This document shows positions 52,443 through 59,940 of a DNA stretch of 61,473 nucleotides, in pieces. The position numbers and the translations under genes were made by a program. This stretch comes from a virus. Numbering within the stretch: the first letter of the stretch is position 1; every line of letters starts with the position of its first letter. The stretch is taken from IMG/VR virus record IMGVR_UViG_3300044731_000955, positions 1 through 61,473 of that record; one strand, 5' to 3'. A model generated the notes under the pieces. The model worked only from the letters and a program-made list of their open reading frames with translations. It ran no database searches and was not told the DNA's origin.

Positions 52443-52783
52443 TAAATTTGGTTTTCATCTGTTTTATTACTTGATAATAATTGTAAACTTGTAACTCTAG
52501 CGTGAAGCTGTGCCACTGTTTCCTTTGTTTTATCATTAAGATATGTTTTTGCCTCTGGTTTTCCTTCCATGTAAATCAAAGTACCCTTTTTAAGATAGTT
52601 AGCTACATTGGTTTTATCAGTCCAGTAAGCGCAAGAAACCCAAGTTGTTTTATCTACCTCTTGTCCTTGTTGGTTTTTAAACTTTTCGCTGTAAGCCATT
52701 GAAAAATTAATTACTGTTTTTTCATTTACATTGTTTACTGTTGCATCTTGTCCTAATCTTCCGATTACTGAAATTCTAATCAT
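52442..52783 (-). CDS. ssb: Single-stranded DNA-binding protein
   Basis: 113 aa with the OB-fold pattern of bacterial SSB: MIRISVIGRLGQDATVNNVN, VINFSMAYSE, TTWVSCAYWTD, YLKKGTLIYMEGKPEAKTYL, and QLHARVTSLQLL. It ends KTDENQI and lacks the usual acidic tip (DDDLPF type) that recruits repair proteins. It coats single strands in replication and recombination. It lies 18 bp from the primase-helicase gene. Confidence 0.9.
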   Translation of the reverse strand: MIRISVIGRLGQDATVNNVNEKTVINFSMAYSEKFKNQQGQEVDKTTWVSCAYWTDKTNVANYLKKGTLIYMEGKPEAKTYLNDKTKETVAQLHARVTSLQLLSSNKTDENQI

Positions 52784-52800
52784 TGTGTTTTGTTTTATTA

Positions 52801-54660
52801 TTAAAAATTAATTTCTGTTCCATTGTCATCTTTGTATGGCACCCAATTATCAAATGTTTTTTGGACTGATGCATCGGGTCTTAAAATTATATTCTTATCG
52901 TTTATAATTTTTTGTAACGAATCTAATCCATTAAATAAAAATCTTCTTGTTTGAAAATACATTTGAAATAAAATAAATCCTTTTTTACCAACAATCTTTT
53001 GTCTTCTAATCTTTTTACTATGAAACTCACAAGATGGATTACTAGGGTCTGTTTGAGCAAAGGGTCTATGATATACGAGAATATTATCAAGCTTATTATT
53101 CCACATTGCGCCATCAGTTAAATCAAATACATCAGGACAAGGATAGTTACCATCAGATGCTTTTATCATTTTAACGGGATGAGCAATAATCCAAAAGAAA
53201 ATATTATTTATCTGCGCAAATCTTGAGAATACAGACAATACCCATTCAAGATATTTATCACTTCTTGAAAATTTTTGATATTCGTTTGTCAATTGGTTGA
53301 AAGGGTCAATATCTACGCCATCAACATTCTCTTTCACAATTAACTCTAAGAATACTTCCATCACATATTGTGGAGTAGGCGAAACATCTTTAGGATAAAC
53401 ATAAAATATATGCTTGCATACTAAATCATAAACATATTCGTAAACTTGTTTAGATGGTCTATGTGGATTTGCAGGACTACAATCACATCCTAAAATAATC
53501 TCTACAAAATCATGGTAGTATTCTTCTGGTGGGTTATCTTCTGGTGAAAATGTAGCAAACTTTTCTCCGTATAACATTATGCGCATAGCTTGGTACCATT
53601 TTTTAAACGAAGATTTACCATAGTTACCAATACCAGTAAGAACTGTAATCTCACCTCTCTTTGGTTTAAATTTATCATCTAAATCGGGTACACCAATACC
53701 ATCTACTTTAGCATATCCTTCATCATATATTCTTAAAGCTTGTTCTTTTACATCAATTCCGTAAATAACATCTTTTAATTTTAAGCCTTCATCAAATACG
53801 GCTTTCTCTACCTCTATTTCTTTCCTAGAAACCTTATCAACTAATACTTCTTTATCAAATGATGCACTTCCAAAGTTTTTTGAATTTGCCTTATATGCAG
53901 AACGTATTGCTCTATCTGCTTCATTCTTTGTAAACTCAGAATTAGTGATAAATTCCATATGAATCATAGAATTAGCTGCCGTTTCATTAATACCAAAACG
54001 ACAACAAGCCGATGCTAACTTAAATATAAAATTATTCCTTTCTCCCGTAACAAAAGCCTCGTTTTTATTAGACAACCAAGTCAAAACGTTCTTAAATATC
54101 TTTTGGTCATCATCGTTTTTCTCATAAACCACAACCTTTTCAGTTTTTTTAATCTTCTTGAAAACTTCAGCCTTGTCGTTTATGTAAATTTCCGGGTCGT
54201 AACTCTCATAACATACTCTGCTTTGGTTAATTCCGCTTCGGTCAATTTCTGGAAACACTTCTTGTAATGCTTGGAAATGTTCTCTATGCTTTTCACCATT
54301 TGCTACTTTTACCAAAGCTTTTAATCCGTTACCAGATGGGCTAATCCAACAAGCGTAAACAAATGGATGTGAAATAATCTCATTTTGCTTATCTCTAAGC
54401 TCAAATACATTGTCAAAATCCAAAACTATGTACCCACTATGCTTAATTAACTGAGCATCAGTTCTATCGGGGCCAAATTTACCACTAAAACATACCGAAG
54501 GAAGGTTCAGTTTTATCTTATTTGCTTTTTCTTTATCAATTGTTCCTCTAATTTCGAATACGGTAGATTTACTTTTACCTTCTTGTATTCTTTTTAACGC
54601 TGCTTCAACAGAAATGTAATTTGGTTCCTTAGAAAAGATATTTTTAAAAATTGTTATCAT
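52801..54660 (-). CDS. Primase-helicase: VirE/BT4734-type N-domain fused to DnaB-type ATPase
   Basis: 619 aa. Residues ~55-165 (CFSGKFGPDRTD, YIVLDFDNV, CWISPSGNGLKALVKV, SRVCYESYDP) form the BT4734/VirE N-terminal domain, with the DFD motif of archaeo-eukaryotic primases. A linker leads to a RecA-type ATPase: GEITVLTGIGNYGKSSF (Walker A GIGNYGKS at 343-350), then DGVDIDPFNQLT (Walker B region) and FFWIIAHPVKM. It would prime and unwind DNA. It overlaps the DUF4373-type gene by one base. Confidence 0.82.
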   Translation of the reverse strand: MITIFKNIFSKEPNYISVEAALKRIQEGKSKSTVFEIRGTIDKEKANKIKLNLPSVCFSGKFGPDRTDAQLIKHSGYIVLDFDNVFELRDKQNEIISHPFVYACWISPSGNGLKALVKVANGEKHREHFQALQEVFPEIDRSGINQSRVCYESYDPEIYINDKAEVFKKIKKTEKVVVYEKNDDDQKIFKNVLTWLSNKNEAFVTGERNNFIFKLASACCRFGINETAANSMIHMEFITNSEFTKNEADRAIRSAYKANSKNFGSASFDKEVLVDKVSRKEIEVEKAVFDEGLKLKDVIYGIDVKEQALRIYDEGYAKVDGIGVPDLDDKFKPKRGEITVLTGIGNYGKSSFKKWYQAMRIMLYGEKFATFSPEDNPPEEYYHDFVEIILGCDCSPANPHRPSKQVYEYVYDLVCKHIFYVYPKDVSPTPQYVMEVFLELIVKENVDGVDIDPFNQLTNEYQKFSRSDKYLEWVLSVFSRFAQINNIFFWIIAHPVKMIKASDGNYPCPDVFDLTDGAMWNNKLDNILVYHRPFAQTDPSNPSCEFHSKKIRRQKIVGKKGFILFQMYFQTRRFLFNGLDSLQKIINDKNIILRPDASVQKTFDNWVPYKDDNGTEINF

Positions 54661-55409
54661 TATTCAGAAATTGGTTTAAAGGCGTTTCTAGCGGTTTCTA
54701 ATTCATTTTGATACTTCCCTCCACTTTTATTAGAAAGTGTCTGCATAGGTCTTAAATGTGGTATAGTGTTGCGAATTTTAGACTTCCATATCTTTATTAT
54801 GTTATTATGACCATCTTTCCACCCATTTTCGACCCAAGACTCGTATTTTGATTTTAACGAGTATTCGTACAAATTGAAATTCATATTGTTCTTTACCATA
54901 TCCTCCTTGCAAAAAGACAAAAACTCCTCTATACTTGGTATAGTTTCTTTTACTTTACTTTTATTTACTTTACTTTGCGGTTTTTCTGCCACAGAAACTC
55001 CGTTACTAACGGTATTACTGCTAACAAATTTACCGTTCACACGCTGTTGTTTCTTACTATTATCCTTACTGCGACCTCTTTTTTCGTAAACAGGTACTAG
55101 TCTTTCATCAAGCGATTCTGAGTTAATAAAGCCATTATTTAGGAATAACATCTCCAACTTAATGCAGTAATCCAGTACATCCCGTATTTCTGTGGCAGAA
55201 ACTCCAAAATCACCAGCCATTAATTCAAATTCTACATCTGAATATTCTAAAACATTACCATCTATGCCTGTTAAATACTCTAAAGTCATAGACCATATAG
55301 CATAGCCGGTAACTCCAAACTTTGTACGGATAGCTTTAACCTTTCTATGGTTTCGCATATCTCTATCGTGAGGGAAATAATCACAGTAATTCTTTATTGG
55401 GCGAGCCAT
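54660..55409 (-). CDS. Replication-associated protein with DUF4373 (Lin1244/Lin1753-like) N-domain
   Basis: 249 aa. MARPIKNYCDYFPHDRDMRN, then KVKAIRTKFGVTGYAIWSMT is the typical start of this family, which is found in replication-initiation and helicase-loading proteins of Gram-positive and Bacteroidota elements. The rest is basic (KKRGRSKDNSKKQQ-type) with a C-terminal helix-rich part (WENGWKDGHNNIIKIWKSKI). It sits directly upstream of the primase-helicase and may load it at an origin. Confidence 0.72.
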   Translation of the reverse strand: MARPIKNYCDYFPHDRDMRNHRKVKAIRTKFGVTGYAIWSMTLEYLTGIDGNVLEYSDVEFELMAGDFGVSATEIRDVLDYCIKLEMLFLNNGFINSESLDERLVPVYEKRGRSKDNSKKQQRVNGKFVSSNTVSNGVSVAEKPQSKVNKSKVKETIPSIEEFLSFCKEDMVKNNMNFNLYEYSLKSKYESWVENGWKDGHNNIIKIWKSKIRNTIPHLRPMQTLSNKSGGKYQNELETARNAFKPISE

Positions 55410-55419
55410 TAGAATTTAT

Positions 55420-55617
55420 TTAATCGTTAATAAAATCGGTTTTCAACGCCTCGTTAATACGAGTTATTTCTGCATCGGTAAATAATAATTTACCTTGCAT
55501 CTTTCGTGATAATTCCGATTCTGGTATCTTTGCATTAAGCGATAACCACCTTTGTGTACGCCCATCTAAAGACTCTTTGATTCTCTCGTGTAGTCTTAAT
55601 TCAGTTTTGATTTCCAT
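55420..55617 (-). CDS. Small HTH DNA-binding regulator (Cro/XRE-like)
   Basis: 65 aa from ATG 55617; an earlier in-frame start at 55644 overlaps the -7 box and is rejected. RTQRWLSLNAKIPESELSRK shows the two helices of a Cro-like HTH (first helix with Trp, second AKIPESELSRKMQG). It is the first gene of the leftward replication operon and divergent from the NinG operon, a typical place for an early repressor. Confidence 0.72.
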   Translation of the reverse strand: MEIKTELRLHERIKESLDGRTQRWLSLNAKIPESELSRKMQGKLLFTDAEITRINEALKTDFIND

Positions 55618-55641
55618 AAATTTGTTTTGATTATTGGAGAA

Positions 55642-55649
55642 CAAAAATA
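55642..55649 (-). promoter_or_regulatory. -7 box (TATTTTTG) of the HTH/replication operon
   Basis: The minus strand reads TATTTTTG, 25 bp before the ATG at 55617, consistent with TAnnTTTG. Confidence 0.5.
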
Positions 55650-55708
55650 GTGTTATTTTTTATATTCCCAAATATTTTTAACTTTTTTTTAAAATTATTT
55701 TGTAGTTC

Positions 55709-55728
55709 AATTAATTTAATTAAATTTG
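55709..55728 (+). promoter_or_regulatory. AT operator with overlapping -7 box (TAAATTTG)
   Basis: CAATTAATTTAATTAAATTTG (from 55709) contains the AT element and an overlapping TAAATTTG at 55721-55728, about 3-4 bp before the ATG at 55732. The first ORF would be almost leaderless, or translation starts at 55848. Confidence 0.45.
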
Positions 55729-55731
55729 CAA

Positions 55732-55863
55732 ATGGAAAACAAAGAATTAATATACGAAATGGCTAAGAGATTAGATTTAGTTATTGAGTTTTGGAAAGAA
55801 GAAAAATATATTGGGAAATATAGATTTATAAATAATAAACTACACAAATGGAAAGATGGATAA
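55732..55863 (+). CDS. 43-aa hypothetical protein
   Basis: MENKELIYEMAKRLDLVIEF, then WKEEKYIGKYRFINNKLHKW and DG. Charged and helical. Its stop overlaps the next gene's start region by 16 bp. The only support is the ATG 3 bp after the promoter box and a fitting overlap, so it is a moderate candidate. Confidence 0.45.
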   Translation: MENKELIYEMAKRLDLVIEFWKEEKYIGKYRFINNKLHKWKDG

Positions 55864-56042
55864 CCGAAGATGAAATAATGCACAGGATTAAAAATCATCC
55901 TGACTTAACTAAAGATGATAAAGAAGATTTTTACTTTGACATACAAATGTTATACATTGGTAAAAAAGGTCAAGAAAAATTAGATAAAGTAGTAATTAAA
56001 AATCAAGAAAGAAATAAAATAAAAAAAGATGGCATACAATAG
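55848..56042 (+). CDS. 64-aa hypothetical protein
   Basis: MERWITEDEIMHRIKNHPDL, then TKDDKEDFYFDIQMLYIGKK. Helical and charged, without a known motif. It overlaps NinG by 14 bp. Role unknown; probably a small accessory of the recombination operon. Confidence 0.55.
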   Translation: MERWITEDEIMHRIKNHPDLTKDDKEDFYFDIQMLYIGKKGQEKLDKVVIKNQERNKIKKDGIQ

Positions 56043-56574
56043 TACAATAATAACAAAGAAAAAGCGTTGTGTTAATTGTGGCAATATTGATTATTGGTTT
56101 TCCAAAAAGATGTGTAAACAATGCGCCACAGTACATTCTACGCAAAAAAGAATGGAAGAATTTGAAGATGATACAGAAAGTTTTCAGAATCTTATTCAAG
56201 ACCTTGACCATGTATTTAGTCAATACATTAGAAATAGATATGCAGATAAAACAGGTACCGTTGAATGTTATACTTGTGGTAAAAAACATACAATTGCAGA
56301 AATACAATGCGGTCATTTTATGGGTAGGTCAAATTTAAGCACTAGATGGATGGAACAAAATTGCAGACCACAATGTATGGAATGTAATTACTTTAAAACT
56401 GGTAATATAGAAGAGTTTGAATACAAATTACACGAAGAAAATAATGCTATAGTTGAATATTTAAGAGAAACAGCTAGGCAAACAGCAAAACCTACAAAAG
56501 ATGAGCTAAAAGGCTTAATCCTAGAATACAGGGCAAAGCTAAACTTGGTAAAAAAGAAATTTATTGAAAAATAA
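56029..56574 (+). CDS. ninG: NinG-like recombination protein
   Basis: 181 aa. Cysteine pairs CVNCGNIDYWFSKKMCKQC at residues 14-32 form one zinc site. The second is CYTCGKKHTIAEIQCGHFMG, then RWMEQNCRPQCMECNYFKTG, an HNH/NinG-type nuclease region. These signatures match the lambda NinG/Rap family, which nicks branched DNA and helps recombination or replication. It ends at a strong terminator. Confidence 0.85.
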   Translation: MAYNSTIITKKKRCVNCGNIDYWFSKKMCKQCATVHSTQKRMEEFEDDTESFQNLIQDLDHVFSQYIRNRYADKTGTVECYTCGKKHTIAEIQCGHFMGRSNLSTRWMEQNCRPQCMECNYFKTGNIEEFEYKLHEENNAIVEYLRETARQTAKPTKDELKGLILEYRAKLNLVKKKFIEK

Positions 56575-56622
56575 TTTATATTTTTACGGTGGTTATCATA
56601 GTTTGTAGATTTAGTAGTTTAG

Positions 56623-56653
56623 CCCCATGTTTTAGAATGACATGGGGTTTTTT
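56623..56653 (+). terminator. Intrinsic terminator after ninG
   Basis: CCCCATGT pairs with ACATGGGG (8 bp) around a 9-nt loop, then TTTTTT. Confidence 0.88.
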
Positions 56654-57024
56654 ATCGTTCATAAATGAGCCGATTGTCGCTCAAATACGGCTCAAAGTTG
56701 TTTTATTAGGTAACTTTTGTGAACGATAAGTTCTCTAATAGCGAACTTTAACCATTTTGGTAACGTAACCAAAATGGTAACATCTGCATGAATTTTTCTG
56801 AATATTCATGCATAATGTGTCAAATAGTTAGGGTTCAATATGTAAAATATTGTAACATAATTAGGGTAGATATGTCACTGATTTTTAAATAATTGTGACA
56901 TAATTTGTTAATTGTCAGTAGTTATACTACGCAAATGTTCACATTTTTAAACCTTTCACCCAAAGTAAAGCTAGGGATTGACCAGACCGCCCCTTGTCGT
57001 AAAGCTATAACTTGACTAAATGAC
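56654..57024. other. Hairpin-rich intergenic region, replication-origin or regulatory candidate
   Basis: No gene is supported here. It contains an 11-bp inverted repeat ACCATTTTGGT / ACCAAAATGGT (56751-56778), a 9-bp one TGCATGAAT / ATTCATGCA (56785-56812), a 6-bp pair GAGCCG / CGGCTC around 56667-56695, and short direct repeats such as TTAGGGT and CATAATT. Multiple hairpins plus AT-rich stretches next to replication and recombination genes make it a candidate origin or regulatory region; nothing here proves it. Confidence 0.4.
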
Positions 57025-57088
57025 AAAAAAAGGCTCCCAAGTAGAAACTTAGGAGCGATACCAGTTAAACCTTTAACTATGTCTTATG
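57025..57088 (-). ncRNA. Candidate ~64-nt small RNA with own promoter and terminator
   Basis: On the minus strand a -7 box TATATTTG (plus 57095-57102) would start transcription near 57088. The RNA would contain hairpin AGTTAAA/TTTAACT (plus 57063-57078) and then GCTCC-AAGT / ACTT-GGAGC (57033-57056) followed by TTTTTTT (57031-57025). No minus-strand gene lies upstream for the terminator to serve, and no ORF fits. This is read from structure only. Confidence 0.5.
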
Positions 57089-57094
57089 CGGATA

Positions 57095-57102
57095 CAAATA
57101 TA
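57095..57102 (-). promoter_or_regulatory. -7 box (TATATTTG) of the candidate small RNA
   Basis: The minus strand reads TATATTTG, an exact TAnnTTTG match, facing left away from the recombination operon. Confidence 0.5.
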
Positions 57103-57108
57103 TACAAA

Positions 57109-57156
57109 AATTTAATTAAATTTATTTTTTTAATTAAATTAATTAAATTAATTTTG
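57109..57156 (+). promoter_or_regulatory. Double AT operator and -7 box (TAATTTTG), recombination operon
   Basis: AATTTAATTAAATTT (57109-57123) and TTAATTAAATTAATTAAATT (57130-57149) precede TAATTTTG at 57149-57156, 17 bp before the ATG at 57173. It is divergent from the small RNA promoter at 57095. Confidence 0.55.
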
Positions 57157-57172
57157 TTCCAAAACACACAAC

Positions 57173-57370
57173 ATGGCAAGAAGCATTTCCCCCGATTCAG
57201 TTTCCAGTAAGGTTGCTGATTTAACATTAGGCGAACATCTTAGATTAGATAACCCATATACTTCCGTAATGGTTATGGTATCCAATTTAAAGAAAAAAGA
57301 TGCTCACAAAGATAAATTATTTAAGATTAAAGCTACTGACAACACTACTACTGTAACCAGAATAAAATAA
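57173..57370 (+). CDS. 65-aa hypothetical protein
   Basis: MARSISPDSVSSKVADLTLG, then EHLRLDNPYTSVMVMVSNLK. First gene of the rightward recombination operon, 17 bp after the -7 box. It is Lys/Ser/Thr-rich with no family known to me. The strong promoter suggests early expression. Confidence 0.6.
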   Translation: MARSISPDSVSSKVADLTLGEHLRLDNPYTSVMVMVSNLKKKDAHKDKLFKIKATDNTTTVTRIK

Positions 57371-57379
57371 ACCAATATT

Positions 57380-57742
57380 ATGCATATACAAACGATTAAC
57401 TACACTAGAACATTTAACTTAGGAAACTATTCTTCTGAAAAAATTGGCGTTGAATTTGCTCTCAATGAGGGTGAATCTGCTACTAAAGCCCTTGACTATG
57501 CAAGAGAGCTTGTGGAAGAGTATCACAAGCAAAATGTAATTAAATTAAAGGATTTAAATGAATTTTACCAAGAGATACCTGATGAAATTATTCCTACTCA
57601 ATCTAAAAAATCTTTAGCTGAAAAAACAATAGAGTTTATAAATGCCTGCAATACTAAAGAAGAGTTAAGAGCTTGGGAATTAATGGCTAAAAATAATCCA
57701 GAGGTATTGGAATCTTATAATGCTAAACATAAATCTTTATAA
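57380..57742 (+). CDS. 120-aa hypothetical protein
   Basis: NYTRTFNLGNYSSEKIGVEF then LNEGESATKALDYARELVEE, a beta-strand then helix layout, with a C-terminal helix (EFINACNTKEELRAWELMAK). It sits between the 65-aa gene and the exonuclease, so an accessory role in recombination is possible (for example as an annealing partner), but nothing in the sequence shows this. Confidence 0.6.
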   Translation: MHIQTINYTRTFNLGNYSSEKIGVEFALNEGESATKALDYARELVEEYHKQNVIKLKDLNEFYQEIPDEIIPTQSKKSLAEKTIEFINACNTKEELRAWELMAKNNPEVLESYNAKHKSL

Positions 57743-57744
57743 CT

Positions 57745-58473
57745 ATGAATTGGAATGAAACACTAATCAGAGCAAGCTCTGTAGGATATATAATGACCGA
57801 ACCAGTAACCAAAGCGGACAAAGAAGCTGGGTTGCTTTCTAAGACCGCACAAAGACATTTGCTTGATGTTTATATTTCTAATAAGTATAATAGGAGTAAA
57901 GATATTCAAACAAAGCAAATGAAAAAAGGAATTGAAGTAGAGCAAGAATCGATTGATTTATTGTCTATGTTCTTAAAAAAACCTTTTGCTAAAAATACGG
58001 AAAGATTTTTAAATAAATACATAACAGGGTTACCAGATATTATTGATGATGGAATTATTGATATTAAATCTAGCTATGACCTATGGACATTCTTAGGTAA
58101 TATCCCAGATAAACTTGATAATTTATACTATTGGCAAATGATGTCATATATGTGGCTTACGGGTAAAACCAAAGCTACCATTGCTTATTGCCTTGTAAAT
58201 ACACCAGATAATATTATCCAACAAGAGAAGTATTATTTACTAAAAAAGCTAGATGTAATTTCAGAAGAAAGCCCAGAGTTTGTAAGAGAAGCTATGAAGT
58301 TAGAATTAAACATGAAGTTTGATGATATAGCTATGGAAGAAAGAATACTTATGTTTGAAGTTAATAGAAACGAAGATGATATTTTACGCATTGAGCAAAA
58401 AGTAGAAAAAGCAAGAGAATTTTTACAAGATATTGAAAACACCCACAAAAACTTTAATAATGGCAAAATCTAA
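57745..58473 (+). CDS. YqaJ-like recombination exonuclease
   Basis: 242 aa of the lambda exonuclease fold: KGIEVEQESIDLLSMF (E64 region), GLPDI (D98) and DIKSSYDLW (D106, K108), then YYWQMMSYMWLTGK, a helix typical of the family. These are the PD-(D/E)XK active-site residues. It would resect 5' ends for recombination or DNA concatemer formation. It is 2 bp after the 120-aa gene and overlaps the next gene by 14 bp. Confidence 0.85.
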   Translation: MNWNETLIRASSVGYIMTEPVTKADKEAGLLSKTAQRHLLDVYISNKYNRSKDIQTKQMKKGIEVEQESIDLLSMFLKKPFAKNTERFLNKYITGLPDIIDDGIIDIKSSYDLWTFLGNIPDKLDNLYYWQMMSYMWLTGKTKATIAYCLVNTPDNIIQQEKYYLLKKLDVISEESPEFVREAMKLELNMKFDDIAMEERILMFEVNRNEDDILRIEQKVEKAREFLQDIENTHKNFNNGKI

Positions 58474-58738
58474 AAAAGAAAAACAATTAAACCTTCCGCA
58501 AAATGCAGAACCATTAAACGGATGCGATTTCTGTATGCAATTTGATTATGATGAACCTCATGTAATTGGCGCAAGTGAAGATGCTGATGGAGTTTTAGAA
58601 TTAATAATAAAATCTTATCTAGATGCAGGTTTAACTTTTGTATGCCCAACTACACAAAAGAAATTAAGAATATATGCTAGACCATTATCAGATAAAGGAA
58701 AAGAAATTCTAAATCAACAAAAGGAAGTTAAAATTTAA
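58460..58738 (+). CDS. 92-aa hypothetical protein
   Basis: Starts at ATG 58460 (MAKSKKEKQLNLPQNAEPLN), preferred over one nine codons upstream because the shared overlap with the exonuclease is then 14 bp. It contains NGCDFCMQFDYDEPHVIGAS with two Cys (CDFC) and a beta-rich rest. Function unknown. Confidence 0.6.
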   Translation: MAKSKKEKQLNLPQNAEPLNGCDFCMQFDYDEPHVIGASEDADGVLELIIKSYLDAGLTFVCPTTQKKLRIYARPLSDKGKEILNQQKEVKI

Positions 58739-58741
58739 CAA

Positions 58742-59140
58742 ATGAAATACTCTTCAAGTTTTACCCATGATTTAAATTTTGGAGAAATAGCAGAAAATTG
58801 GCTTAATATTTTATTTAAAGATGGTAAGCTTATTGAAGTTAAAAGTGATAGGCTTATCCATAAAACTGGTAATTTATTTATTGAATATAAGTCAAGAGAT
58901 AAACCAAGCGGATTAGCTACTACTACAGCTAATTATTGGATATACAGAATGGATATGATTGATACTGCTATTATATTGCCAACCGAATTATTAAAAAAAG
59001 TATGTAGAGTATATTATAAAAATAACGAATTTAAAATAAAAGGAGGAGATAATAATACTTCTGATGGGCTTTTAATACCACTAATAAGATTGCTAAAAGA
59101 TTTAGCATTATTAAGTCAAAACGATGAAAACACTATCTAA
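58742..59140 (+). CDS. Small PD-(D/E)XK nuclease-like protein
   Basis: 132 aa. E15/E19 in the first helix, KLIEVKSDRLIHKTGNLFIE with D36, then E48-Y-K50 (IEYKSRDKPSGL) form an (E)-D-ExK active-site pattern like Holliday-junction or VRR-type nucleases. The end converges with the minus gene at 59137 (4-bp overlap). A role in DNA branch processing is likely. Confidence 0.65.
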   Translation: MKYSSSFTHDLNFGEIAENWLNILFKDGKLIEVKSDRLIHKTGNLFIEYKSRDKPSGLATTTANYWIYRMDMIDTAIILPTELLKKVCRVYYKNNEFKIKGGDNNTSDGLLIPLIRLLKDLALLSQNDENTI

Positions 59141-59421
59141 GATTTTTTATGAGTATTAGCAAACTTGCGAGCAGCTTCAACGCTACCAAAACCCCAAGCT
59201 TTTAATGCTAATGCTTTCCTTGTTGGTTCGCCATTAGGTTTTTTCATAGCTCCAAGCATACCAGCAAAGCGAGCTGCAAAAGAAACTCTACGAGGATTAA
59301 CACCAGACTTAACCGGAGCTTTTAAATTGCCACCAGTTTCTGCATTATAAGACGCACGACCTTTAGCGTTTAACCCACCTTTTTCGTTTTTGCCTTCTTT
59401 ACGTTGCCAAGCTCCAGCCAT
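59137..59421 (-). CDS. DUF6321-like small basic protein
   Basis: 94 aa. AWQRKEGKNEKGGLNAKGRA, then SYNAETGGNLKAPVKSGVNP and FAARFAGMLGAMKKPNGEPT match, by recall, the conserved DUF6321 pattern found in phages and viruses of diverse hosts. It is basic and Gly/Lys-rich, perhaps virion-associated or DNA-binding. The role is unknown. Confidence 0.65.
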   Translation of the reverse strand: MAGAWQRKEGKNEKGGLNAKGRASYNAETGGNLKAPVKSGVNPRRVSFAARFAGMLGAMKKPNGEPTRKALALKAWGFGSVEAARKFANTHKKS

Positions 59422-59423
59422 AA

Positions 59424-59579
59424 CTATTTCTTTTCTTCTGATTTAATTTTCTTTTCTTGCTTTAACATTTCGGCAGTTGGTTTTTTACCACTTCCTTTGT
59501 TAGCACGAATATTGTCCCATAAACCGCGTGGAGAATACGAGCCATCTGCTCGCTTCATCATTTTTAATTTACTTTTCAT
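59424..59579 (-). CDS. 51-aa Lys-rich protein
   Basis: Starts MKSKLKMMKRADGSYSPRGL, then WDNIRANKGSGKKPTAEMLK and a KK-rich end. Strongly basic. The next gene downstream starts after a 2-bp gap. Similar small proteins recur in Bacteroidota phages in my recollection; the function is unknown. Confidence 0.65.
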   Translation of the reverse strand: MKSKLKMMKRADGSYSPRGLWDNIRANKGSGKKPTAEMLKQEKKIKSEEKK

Positions 59580-59595
59580 ACCACTAAGATACGAA

Positions 59596-59871
59596 TTATT
59601 TCCAATTCTCAGACTTCCATATAGACAAATCTAGACCTTTTAAATTTTCAGGGGGCGTTGGTAGGTAATTAGCTATTTCCTCCAAATTTGGGGCAGCTGT
59701 GTCGTAAGGAGGCATATTCTTAAAAGGAGCGCCTCTTTTAATTTGCTTTTCGCCATAATTATCCATTAAATAATTTAACACAGATTGCGCCGATGTCAAA
59801 TTCTGCTCTTTTTGAATCATATTCAACTTATTTAAGTCAAATCTAACCCCAATTGGTTTGCTTTTTGCCAT
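59596..59871 (-). CDS. 91-aa possible ribbon-helix-helix protein
   Basis: IGVRFDLNKLNMIQKEQNLT, then SAQSVLNYLMDNYGEKQ resembles the beta-helix-helix of Arc/MetJ-type regulators. The C-terminal half is Pro/Asn-rich (YDTAAPNLEEIANYLPTPPE). Two TGTAGCTACA palindromes overlap its promoter, which fits autoregulation. Confidence 0.6.
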   Translation of the reverse strand: MAKSKPIGVRFDLNKLNMIQKEQNLTSAQSVLNYLMDNYGEKQIKRGAPFKNMPPYDTAAPNLEEIANYLPTPPENLKGLDLSIWKSENWK

Positions 59872-59880
59872 ATAAATATT

Positions 59881-59922
59881 TTGTAGCTACAAAGATAGGA
59901 CAAATTTACCAATGTAGCTACA
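59881..59922 (-). promoter_or_regulatory. Promoter with two TGTAGCTACA operators
   Basis: TTGTAGCTACAA (59881-59892) and TGTAGCTACA (59913-59922) flank two overlapping candidates for -7 boxes on the minus strand, TATCTTTG (59890-59897) and TAAATTTG (59901-59908). The palindrome also occurs at 11003-11012. Confidence 0.5.
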
Positions 59923-59940
59923 ATAATTAAGTTAACTTCC

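Noticed and set aside
56575-57172. tRNA or other known structured RNA in the hairpin-rich gap
   Set aside because: The stems do not form a cloverleaf and no CCA-type end or anticodon arm could be placed; only the small RNA candidate remains.
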